Below the pieces are notes generated by a model. The model ran no database searches. It saw only the letters and a program-made list of their open reading frames with translations, and was not told where the DNA came from. Shown here in pieces: positions 35,441-43,267 of a stretch of 64,000 nucleotides of DNA (positions are counted from its first letter, which is position 1; each line of letters opens with the position of its first letter). The DNA comes from Funiculus sociatus GB2-C1. GTDB taxonomy: Bacteria; Cyanobacteriota; Cyanobacteriia; Cyanobacteriales; FACHB-T130. The position numbers were made by a program, and so were the translations under genes. The DNA lies in assembly GCF_039962115.1 (NCBI RefSeq), contig NZ_JAMPKJ010000032.1:1-64000 (forward strand), read 5' to 3'.

Positions 35441-36411
35441 TGCCAAATCCTGCTGAAATTACTGCCTTTACAGGCACTGTGGAGATCAAACGGAACGGGC
35501 AGCAAAGTTGGGAACAAGTGTCTGTGGGCACAAAAATAGTTTTGGGTACTCTGCTCAGGAAGAAGTCTGGTGCAACTGTCAAGATTCGCTGTGGCAATGG
35601 TACACCAAGCGAACCCGTACCTGACGATCTGCTGGTGGGTTTGCGGTACATTTGCCCAACACAAGTGATGAGTCCGGGAGATCCCAGGATTCCCTACATC
35701 ATCAGCCCACGAGATACCCTCATCCTTACCGATACACCAATACTGCGCTGGAATGCGGCTGCGGATGCTAGTAGCTTCACTGTAACGGTTAGAGGTCGGG
35801 AGTTGGAGTGGGCTAAGCAAGTGAGCCGAGAAGAGGTTTGTCATGATAATCGTTGCGAGTTTGTTTATCCAGGTGAGCCACCGTTGCAGCCAGACGTTAG
35901 CTACAAACTAGTAGTTGAGGCAGATACAGGCAGAAATTCCAATGAGGAAACGGCATTGGGATTTAAGCTGATTGATGCAGAGCAGGCTGAAACCGTGCAG
36001 GCACTTGCCCAAAACATTCAGGAACAGGACTTATCCGATTTATTGAAGGCATTAGCTCTAGCTAATCTCTATGCAGACCAAAACTTAGTGGCTCTAGCCA
36101 TTGAAACCCTAGAAGCATTCATTAAAGATGTAGAGGCTGCTGGTGTTTTCAACCAACCCGCCGAACTTTCTGCTGTTTACACTCAACTGGGTGAGCTGTA
36201 TCGCTGGATTGGACTATTCCGTGAAGCTGAGGTGCAGTATCAAAAGCTAGTTGCCCTAGCAGAAGTTGAGGTAGGGGAAGTCAGATGGAGCCTCGGTAAG
36301 AGGAAGGAAGCCATAGATTCCCTAGAGAAAGCTAAGGCGATTTATGAAGAATTAAGAGATAAGCAGCGAGTTAGCGAACTGGAAGAGCGACTTACTGAGA
36401 TGAACGGCTGA
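35440..36411 (+). CDS. FecR-like/TPR protein of the CHAT cassette
   Basis: 323 residues from the ATG that overlaps the upstream stop; the frame is open further upstream. Residues 1-50 (ITAFTGTVEIKRNGQQSWEQ, VGTKIVLGTLLRKKSGATVK) resemble the FecR-type beta domain, residues 85-180 look like a fibronectin/Ig-like strand-rich domain (TPILRWNAAADASSFTVTV), and the C-terminus has TPR-like helices (AVYTQLGELYRWIGLFREAE). Similar FecR-Ig-TPR proteins occur next to CHAT proteins in cyanobacteria. Without a signal peptide it should be cytoplasmic. Its role is probably recognition or scaffolding. Confidence 0.65.
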   Translation: MPNPAEITAFTGTVEIKRNGQQSWEQVSVGTKIVLGTLLRKKSGATVKIRCGNGTPSEPVPDDLLVGLRYICPTQVMSPGDPRIPYIISPRDTLILTDTPILRWNAAADASSFTVTVRGRELEWAKQVSREEVCHDNRCEFVYPGEPPLQPDVSYKLVVEADTGRNSNEETALGFKLIDAEQAETVQALAQNIQEQDLSDLLKALALANLYADQNLVALAIETLEAFIKDVEAAGVFNQPAELSAVYTQLGELYRWIGLFREAEVQYQKLVALAEVEVGEVRWSLGKRKEAIDSLEKAKAIYEELRDKQRVSELEERLTEMNG

Positions 36412-36501
36412 GTTACGTAGCGATGAGTATTTCCAGATCGTTCTAAAGCCGAGGAGTTCAGCTCGAACTTCCATAACTCTTTAACTAAGGGCAAACAGCG
36501 T

Positions 36502-38901
36502 ATGACTCAGAGTCCACAGCTAGATCGAAACGATCAGTTGCAAAATCTGTTGGAGTTCTGGCAAGAAAAATTAGAAACATCTCAGGAAAACAGTGATCGC
36601 CAAGGTGAGACAATAGCGCTGGGAAACCTGGGATTGGTTTACTTAGAGCTGGAAGAATATGCCCTAGCCATTGAAAAACTCGATCAATGTCGAGTTATTG
36701 CACGAGGATTGCCAGATCGCCAAATCGAACAGCAAGCTATATTAGCTTTGGCTAATAGCTATTACTACCAAGGACACCAACAATATTTTCAGCAGATTCC
36801 TCAAGTCCTAGCAGCCTTGCAATCCTGGAAGCGATCACTGACATTTTATCGCGAAATCAATTATCGCCAGGGAGAAATGCAAGTTCTCCAAGCTCTAGGA
36901 ATTGCTTACGATGGCTTTTACGACCGACACAAAGCAATCGAGTATTTCCAGAATAGTTTAGCCATTGCCGAGGAACTAAGCGATCGCCCAATGCAAGGCC
37001 GTCTGCTTGGGGACTTAAGCGTTCCTTACCTGGCGTTAGAAAACTATGATAAGGCAATCGAATACGCCGATCGCAGCCTAGCTGTTGCTAGAGAACTTAA
37101 GGCTAACAGCAATGAACTCCCTGCTACTGTACTTATGGAAGTGGCTAGGACTGAATGGTTAGCTCTGAGCAATTTAGGTAATGCTTATTTCTTGCAGAAA
37201 AACTACGATCGGGCAGCAGAGTATTACGAACAGATGCTTGCGATTGCCCTAGAATCTCAAGACTCTTTTGGGGAAATGCAAGCTCTACACAACTTGGGAG
37301 CAGTTTACCTTGATCGGGAAGAGTATGATAAATCGGCGGATAAATTCCAGCAAGCCTTAGCGTTAGTAAACGAACTCAATGACCCTCAACAGCAAGCAAT
37401 CGGTTTAGTTGCACTGGGGAGAGTCGCTAAACAACGAGGCAACATTTCAGAGGCAATTAAATACTATCAGGACTCGATCAAAATTACTGAGTCAATTCGA
37501 GGTATTCTCAAGGTTTCAGAAAATGCTGCCTCCTTCGCGAATTTATGGATTAGTGATTACGAAGAGCTGATTAATCTACTCGTTTCCGAAAACTATTTTC
37601 AAGAAGCCTTCAATTACGTCGAACGAGCGCGATCTCGATCATTCCTCGACCAACTGGCTAATGCTCGGATAGACTTTCGCGCTGGAGCAGACGCCGAGCT
37701 CATCAAACGGGGAGAAGCTCTAGAACGTGAAATTATAAGGCTCCGACGGGAAGATCCCTTTAACGAGCAGTTACAAGCGCTTGAACAAGAATACCAAGAC
37801 TGGTTAACCGAGTTAAAAATTCACAGCCCGGAGACGGTGGCTCTTAAAAGCGTAGATGTTGCCTCTATAGCTGAAATTCAAGAGCGTCTTGACACAGACA
37901 CCACCCTAGCTGAATACTTTGTCGCGGATGAACGGACTCTTGTCTTCCTGCTCACTAAAGATAGCTTCAAAACCGTTGCTTTAGATGTTCGTCGAGAAAA
38001 ACTCTCGAAAGAGATACATCTTTTTCAAGACCATTCTGAGAGAGATAACCTTTATCCGGATACACTCCAGAATCTATACGACTGGTTAATTGCTCCTCTT
38101 AAGTCCGATTTCAAAACGCCTAAACTGAGTATCGTTCCTCACAGCATTCTCCACTATCTTCCCTTTGCTGCTCTAACCGATGGAGATCGCTACCTCATTG
38201 AGGACTATACTTTATTGAATCTACCTAGTGCCAGCACCCTGCGATTTTTACCTGATAAAATTATTTCCGGAACTGAAACTATCTTGATACTAGGTGACCC
38301 ATCGGTTGAAAATCAACCTTCTTTGCCCTTTTCTAGAGAAAGCGCAAACGAGATTGCAGATCTATTCAACACTAAAGCCCTAGTAGGTAAAGAGGCGACT
38401 GAAAGCGCTGTTTGGTCTAAAGCTACGAACGCTAAGATTCTACATATTGCTGCTCATGGCAAGTTCTATAGCAACAATCCTCTGTTCAGCACTATTCACT
38501 TAGCCCCAGACGAGCAAGCTGAGGATTTTCAGAAAGACGGTCAGCTTGAAGTTCACGAAGTTTACAACCTCAAGTTAATAGCTACGAATTTGGTTGTTCT
38601 TAGTGCTTGCGAGACAACCCTTGGTAAGTTGAGTCAAGGGGATGAAGTCGTTGGGCTTAACCGAGCCTTTATCTATGCTGGCACTCCAACCCTAATAGCC
38701 AGTCTCTGGCAGGTAGATGAAAGAGCAACAGCATTGCTGATGAGACGGTTTTACACCCGCCTTAAAGCAGGGATGGGTAAAGCTGAAGCATTGCGACAGG
38801 CACAGATGGAAATGCGAACAGATTATCCTCATCCTGACTTCTGGGCCGCATTTGTGTTGACAGGAGATGGGGGTGAAAGCTCACAACAAGAATCTGGTTA
38901 A
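36502..38901 (+). CDS. TPR-CHAT caspase-like protease
   Basis: A 799-residue protein. The N-terminal 360 residues are TPR repeats (for example GLVYLELEEYALAIEKLDQC and LGNAYFLQKNYDRAAEYYEQ). The C-terminal 350 residues are a CHAT domain with the catalytic His near 652 in LHIAAHGKFY and Cys near 703 in VVLSACETTLGK, followed by RAFIYAGTPTLIASLWQVD. CHAT proteases are caspase relatives; in some bacterial systems they are activated by nucleic-acid-sensing complexes. AGGG precedes the ATG. It lies just upstream of dpdK in the same direction, with two partner genes. A link to Dpd restriction is inference from position. Confidence 0.87.
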   Translation: MTQSPQLDRNDQLQNLLEFWQEKLETSQENSDRQGETIALGNLGLVYLELEEYALAIEKLDQCRVIARGLPDRQIEQQAILALANSYYYQGHQQYFQQIPQVLAALQSWKRSLTFYREINYRQGEMQVLQALGIAYDGFYDRHKAIEYFQNSLAIAEELSDRPMQGRLLGDLSVPYLALENYDKAIEYADRSLAVARELKANSNELPATVLMEVARTEWLALSNLGNAYFLQKNYDRAAEYYEQMLAIALESQDSFGEMQALHNLGAVYLDREEYDKSADKFQQALALVNELNDPQQQAIGLVALGRVAKQRGNISEAIKYYQDSIKITESIRGILKVSENAASFANLWISDYEELINLLVSENYFQEAFNYVERARSRSFLDQLANARIDFRAGADAELIKRGEALEREIIRLRREDPFNEQLQALEQEYQDWLTELKIHSPETVALKSVDVASIAEIQERLDTDTTLAEYFVADERTLVFLLTKDSFKTVALDVRREKLSKEIHLFQDHSERDNLYPDTLQNLYDWLIAPLKSDFKTPKLSIVPHSILHYLPFAALTDGDRYLIEDYTLLNLPSASTLRFLPDKIISGTETILILGDPSVENQPSLPFSRESANEIADLFNTKALVGKEATESAVWSKATNAKILHIAAHGKFYSNNPLFSTIHLAPDEQAEDFQKDGQLEVHEVYNLKLIATNLVVLSACETTLGKLSQGDEVVGLNRAFIYAGTPTLIASLWQVDERATALLMRRFYTRLKAGMGKAEALRQAQMEMRTDYPHPDFWAAFVLTGDGGESSQQESG

Positions 38902-38937
38902 GTTAAATAAGTACATCTCTGCAAAGAATGAGATGAA

Positions 38938-39459
38938 ATGCCCTCCCGATATATTCACTCCCGCCTAAGCTCCCGCCAAGTCCCCGACTTGCTCCAAGCC
39001 ATCTTCCTTTCCGAACTAATGACCCCCAGCGGATGCCTGTGGCTCGTCTCCCCCTGGATATCAGACATCCCCATTATCGATAACAGCGCCAACACCTTCC
39101 TGTGCTTGGAGCCATCTTGGAGTCGTACCCGCGTTCACCTCTCGCAAGTCCTCGCCACCCTAGCCGAACAAGGAACCACCATCCACATTGCCACCCGTCC
39201 CGACACCCACAACCACAGCTTTATTGAAGGACTCAAAGCCAGGATTGACCGCCTCGACGTAGCCGTGCGCTTCTACATTGCAGAAGAACTCCATACCAAA
39301 GGTATCCTGGGAGACGGCTATTATCTCGCGGGTTCCATGAACTTCACCTACAACGGCATTACCGTCAACGAAGAAGCCTTAACTTACGAGACATCCCCAG
39401 AAGTTATTGCCGAGCAACAGCTAATTTTCACCAACCGTTGGGGAGGGGCGAAGCCATAA
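38938..39459 (+). CDS. dpdK: DpdK, phospholipase-D-type nuclease
   Basis: 173 residues with one PLD motif: His119, Lys121 and Asp126 in LHTKGILGD followed by AGSMNFTYNG. The N-terminus has WLVSPWISDIP, a strand typical of PLD nucleases in restriction systems. One HKD motif per chain implies a dimer. DpdK is one of the restriction proteins in the Salmonella Dpd system. The 3' 180 bases recur 1.5 kb downstream, beyond two inserted genes, next to dpdD. Confidence 0.87.
   Translation: MPSRYIHSRLSSRQVPDLLQAIFLSELMTPSGCLWLVSPWISDIPIIDNSANTFLCLEPSWSRTRVHLSQVLATLAEQGTTIHIATRPDTHNHSFIEGLKARIDRLDVAVRFYIAEELHTKGILGDGYYLAGSMNFTYNGITVNEEALTYETSPEVIAEQQLIFTNRWGGAKP
39276..39459. repeat. dpdK 3' segment, duplicated copy 1
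   Basis: This end of dpdK matches 40797-40985 at roughly 80-85 percent of bases, including the last codons. The two copies flank the minus-strand pair of genes like a long target duplication or a recombination scar. Confidence 0.85.
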
Positions 39460-39477
39460 CCAACCGCAGTCATTGCG

Positions 39478-40197
39478 CTAATCTAAAACCGTCCGCTCCA
39501 GGGAAATCACTTGGTCTGGTGCCAGCAGTCCTCCAACTTTCACGACTTGCAGTTCCCCAGTTTCCTGAGGGTTTTGCTCCCTGACTTTAGCGATCGCAAC
39601 TTCGAGTCCAGAGGCTTGAGCAATATAGATTTTCTCTCCACTCCTCAGCACCCAGATGGGTTGGGGCCAAGTGTATCGAGGGTGAAGCACTGCTTTGTGG
39701 ATGACTTGATGCGTGAACTGGACGATTTGCTCGATATCGGCATCATTACAAAACTCCCCCAACTCAGACTGAAAAATCTTTCTGAGTTCTCCCGTAGGAA
39801 TGTGTTGGGCAACTTGCTCCGATGGTGTTGGTGATGGTTTGGGACGCTCTGATTGAGTGTGAGCCTGCACAACCTTTGACTCGATAAAGCGACTCACTTG
39901 AGTCATGATCGAGTCAAAATCCCGCTCCATCAGCACATGACCTAGATGTTCTCTCAGTAGATTTCTCAGCTTCTCATCCGAGATATTGATGCCGCAGGTT
40001 CTCAGATAGACGGGAAGCCGCTCTCCCCAATCCCGACCGCAGCCAACTTCCCCATTAGAGGCATCTTCTGCCTCGACCAATTCCATCAACCGTTGGTAAC
40101 GGGTCTCACTATCCGTCATCGTGTGGGATTGTGTAGCTTGCTGCTTTGATAGCGAAGCTTTCGCAGAGGAATCAGGAGTGGGGAGCGACTGAGTCAT
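39478..40197 (-). CDS. Protein of unknown function paired with a GNAT enzyme
   Basis: A 239-residue protein that I do not recognise. The N-terminus is Ser/Gln-rich and disordered-looking, followed by helical segments with RYQRLMELVEAEDASNGEVG and a C-terminal strand-rich part (IWVLRSGEKIYIAQASGLEV). It overlaps the upstream GNAT gene by four bases (ATGA), so both are made together. The pair was inserted between dpdK and dpdD. It may be a partner of the acetyltransferase, for example an antitoxin-like or substrate protein; nothing in the sequence proves this. Confidence 0.7.
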   Translation of the reverse strand: MTQSLPTPDSSAKASLSKQQATQSHTMTDSETRYQRLMELVEAEDASNGEVGCGRDWGERLPVYLRTCGINISDEKLRNLLREHLGHVLMERDFDSIMTQVSRFIESKVVQAHTQSERPKPSPTPSEQVAQHIPTGELRKIFQSELGEFCNDADIEQIVQFTHQVIHKAVLHPRYTWPQPIWVLRSGEKIYIAQASGLEVAIAKVREQNPQETGELQVVKVGGLLAPDQVISLERTVLD

Positions 40198-40754
40198 GGC
40201 TGTTGCCGTAGGGTTTCAAAATAGATGAGATTGTCCGGTTCTTCAGGGTCGGAACCGCAATCGAGCAGTCTCACCCTTAGCTTTCTGTAGAATCCTAACG
40301 CACCTGGCAAGGCATGTAAGCCTATCCTGCCTTGATAACCTAATTCATAACTTCGGGCGATCGCAAAATCGATTAAGTTTCCACCAACCCCTTTGTAGGT
40401 AGGAGGATTCGTCATGGCAGGTCTATTCCAAGGAGCCGTTGCCAGCCCTCTAATGTACACTAACCTCTGTCTCAATTGAGATTCAATCTGGCAGCGCTTT
40501 TTCAAAAGGTCGATGGTCATCAAGCCCTGAGTGACCCCATCACACTCAATCGCATAAAGTTCATCTCCCGGTAACAGCTTGGCTCGACGGCTCTTGGCAA
40601 CCCAATCCCAGTACTCATCCTCTGCTCCAGTCCCCTGAAGTAAAGGTTCCCAAAGCGTTTCGGCATCATTCAAGTGCTTCTGAGTTACCTCCGTCAGGAT
40701 GGCATCAACGACTTGTCTATCTCGAACTCTAAGAAGCTGAATAGGGCGATTCAA
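40194..40754 (-). CDS. GNAT-type N-acetyltransferase-like protein
   Basis: 186 residues. The region YKGVGGNLIDFAIARSYELG has the acetyl-CoA-binding pattern (a degenerate Q/R-x-x-G-x-G/A loop and following helix), and RIGLHALPGALGFYRKL is the terminal strand-helix of GNAT folds. GNAT proteins transfer acetyl groups to amines; some are toxins acting on aminoacyl-tRNA. It is the first gene of the two-gene insert on the minus strand. The substrate cannot be guessed. Confidence 0.65.
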   Translation of the reverse strand: MNRPIQLLRVRDRQVVDAILTEVTQKHLNDAETLWEPLLQGTGAEDEYWDWVAKSRRAKLLPGDELYAIECDGVTQGLMTIDLLKKRCQIESQLRQRLVYIRGLATAPWNRPAMTNPPTYKGVGGNLIDFAIARSYELGYQGRIGLHALPGALGFYRKLRVRLLDCGSDPEEPDNLIYFETLRQQP

Positions 40755-40793
40755 CGAACATTGGGCAACTCGACAACTGTTTCATCATAAGAC

Positions 40794-40988
40794 TTGTTGT
40801 TCCACATTACTGAAGAACTCCATACCAAAGCTATCCTGGGAGACAGCTATTATCTCGCGGGTTGCATGAACTTCACCGACAACGGCATCATCCTCAATGA
40901 GGAAGCTTTAACTTACGAGACATCCCCAGAAGCGATCGCCTGTCAACAGGTGATGTTCGCGAACCGCCAGGGAGGGGTGAAGCAATGA
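40794..40988 (+). pseudogene. 3' fragment of dpdK next to dpdD
   Basis: The 64 residues repeat the C-terminal part of DpdK, including HTKAILGDSYYLAGCMNFTD, and lack the first 110 residues. The stop overlaps the dpdD start as ATGA, so this is the original dpdK-dpdD junction, and the intact dpdK upstream is the other side of the duplication. Several substitutions separate the two copies, so the event is not very recent. It probably does not function alone. Confidence 0.85.
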
Positions 40989-43267
40989 CCAATTCTATCA
41001 ATACCGATGTCCGCTGCTTCCTAGAGCAGTTCTTCGGTACAGGCAATCAATTAGACTTGGGAAAAATCGAACGCGGTGAAGGAAACCACGCCAAAATCCG
41101 TCCTTGGCTGGAACGACTGACGCAAGCCGAACCCCAACCAACCGTTCTCCCCCGCTGGCGCACAGGAGGTGTGGATTGGTACGGTATCGCCCAAAGCGAT
41201 CGCCAATTACGCCGCTTGAGTGAAGAATTGATGGCATTTATCGGTCCCACCTACTCCACATTTCGGGGACAACGAGCGCAACTCAACCTTCAAGACTCCG
41301 TAGAAGCAGCAGTTTACGAATTCACCGGAGGTGCAGCCGTCAAATTTTGTGGAAATGACCCTGATGGTCGTGCCACTGCTGTTTGGGACGCGCTAGAACG
41401 GATGCGCCGGGTGAGCGATCGCAGAGTGAAGCGGAGCGCAGAAATCCCCCGTCCTACAGGTCGGGTACTGCGCGACTTCTACATGGCACTGCAAGCAGGC
41501 GATCGCCCCTCTGCCGAAAAAGAACTGCAATACCTGCTCGACCAGCATCGCCTCGATGCCCTGAATCTCCTATTTCTGCGAGTGCAACTGTTAGCCGAAC
41601 TGGAGCAATGGAACGAATTACTCGACCTCCCCGAACTGCCCAATCTCTTGCAAGTTCGCCGACCCTTTGCCGTCACCCAAGCCTTGCTCCAGGCAGTATA
41701 CCGCACTCAACTCCAACAATTTGAAGACAATAACGCCCTCACCAGTGCCGTCACCTATTTCCGAGAAGTCGCTTTCCCCCGCTACAGTAACCTTTTCGCC
41801 GTCCGTGCTGGCAGTAAACTCCCAGAAGTCCTAAAATTGTTCATGCTGCTGGCAGTGGGAGGAGAATCACCGCGACCCGCTCTCCGCGACGAACTGATAG
41901 CAACTCCCGGAATTGATGAGTCCCACCGCCGCTACTTGCAAAGGCTAGCTGCACTGCTCCCCGATGCCACGCCACCCCGCGAGGGAGAACCCTTACAACG
42001 AGCGGAACAGCTATCAAAAGACGGAGACTACGATCAAGCCTTTTCACTACTGGGCGATGCGCCGCCGTCCAAGGAAAAAGTTCGCCTGCTTCTCCAGTGC
42101 GCCTACGAGTTGCAAACCTTGGCAGCGGACAAAGCCGCGTTGCAGGCGTTCGACGAGCTGACCCCTGACGACCAAAACGCCTTACAGAAGGTACGCTGGA
42201 ATCAAAATTATCTTGCCCAACTGCGGGGGGGTCAGGAAGCGGTAACTGAGGATACCCCCAGCGCTGAATCAGTCCCGACCAATTGGCTAGAGTGGCTGTC
42301 CCAGCTCGATAAAGACCCGAATTGGAAACGGGCGCTTTATGTTGCTCGGCAGGGGTCTACCGAGTGGGATGCCACCAGCTTACTTGCAGAACCAGGGGCA
42401 GTGGAACAGTTTGCCGAATTACTGGATAAAGTTGGCTCAAAAGCCGAGACTGTTCTCCACAATGCCCTTCCCTACCTACTGGCATTCTTCCAAAAAGACG
42501 AGCAATTGCCCCGCCGAGAGTTTCTCACCCTTTATAACTCGCTACTGGACTTGCTCGTTCTCAGTACAGAGGGTGGAGATGCCGATTTAGTCTTGTTCAA
42601 TGAATTAGCGATCGCTCTCTTAACTCTAGGCATAGATAGGGCAAAGTATATCGACATCGTCGGTCACGCGATCGACCTGTGGAATCAGTTTGCCGCTCCT
42701 AAAACAGTGGATTGGGTGCTGGACTTTCTCGACGTGCTAGTAGTGTATCCCTGTCCGGTCAAGGAGACGCGATCGCAACTCCTCTTTGCCACTGCTGAAA
42801 CTCTGCGACGCTTCGCAGGACGCATTGATGAAGACCAATGGGGAGTCTTTCGCTCTCTCGTTAAAGACTTGAACTTGCAAGAATCGCTCCCAGATTTGCT
42901 TGGCGAACAAGCAAGCTTGGTGGAGCAAAGCCTTGAGGGTGAGACGAATATCTACCAAAAACTGAAGGATAAATCCGTTCTCATCTACACCCTGACCGAA
43001 TCGGCAGCATTAAGGGTAAAAAGCATTTTGGAAGCCGCTTGCCAAGGGGTTAAAGTCCACCTTAGCCATGACAAAGGAGGTAACGAGCAGCTTCGTCAGT
43101 GGGTGAGAAATTCTGACCTTGTTGTGATGGTAACAGCGAGTGCCAAACACGCCGCAACAGGTTTTATTGAGGCTAATTGCCCCTCAGATATTTCCAAAAT
43201 TCTGATGGTTAATAGCAAAGGCAGTGCAAGTATGCTACGTGAAATCCGGCAGTATCTAAGTCAGTGA
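40985..43267 (+). CDS. dpdD: DpdD
   Basis: A 760-residue protein, mostly helical, with no catalytic motif that I can name. The C-terminal 100 residues (KDKSVLIYTLTESAALRVKS, GVKVHLSHDKGGNEQLRQWV, SDLVVMVTASAKHAA) look like a Rossmann/CheY-like or DUF2325-like domain. The rest resembles tandem helical repeats. It begins at the ATGA junction with the dpdK fragment and its end overlaps the convergent NACHT gene by 12 bases. It is assigned to DpdD because of the dpdK linkage and its size; DpdD is needed for restriction in Salmonella. Confidence 0.65.
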   Translation: MTNSINTDVRCFLEQFFGTGNQLDLGKIERGEGNHAKIRPWLERLTQAEPQPTVLPRWRTGGVDWYGIAQSDRQLRRLSEELMAFIGPTYSTFRGQRAQLNLQDSVEAAVYEFTGGAAVKFCGNDPDGRATAVWDALERMRRVSDRRVKRSAEIPRPTGRVLRDFYMALQAGDRPSAEKELQYLLDQHRLDALNLLFLRVQLLAELEQWNELLDLPELPNLLQVRRPFAVTQALLQAVYRTQLQQFEDNNALTSAVTYFREVAFPRYSNLFAVRAGSKLPEVLKLFMLLAVGGESPRPALRDELIATPGIDESHRRYLQRLAALLPDATPPREGEPLQRAEQLSKDGDYDQAFSLLGDAPPSKEKVRLLLQCAYELQTLAADKAALQAFDELTPDDQNALQKVRWNQNYLAQLRGGQEAVTEDTPSAESVPTNWLEWLSQLDKDPNWKRALYVARQGSTEWDATSLLAEPGAVEQFAELLDKVGSKAETVLHNALPYLLAFFQKDEQLPRREFLTLYNSLLDLLVLSTEGGDADLVLFNELAIALLTLGIDRAKYIDIVGHAIDLWNQFAAPKTVDWVLDFLDVLVVYPCPVKETRSQLLFATAETLRRFAGRIDEDQWGVFRSLVKDLNLQESLPDLLGEQASLVEQSLEGETNIYQKLKDKSVLIYTLTESAALRVKSILEAACQGVKVHLSHDKGGNEQLRQWVRNSDLVVMVTASAKHAATGFIEANCPSDISKILMVNSKGSASMLREIRQYLSQ

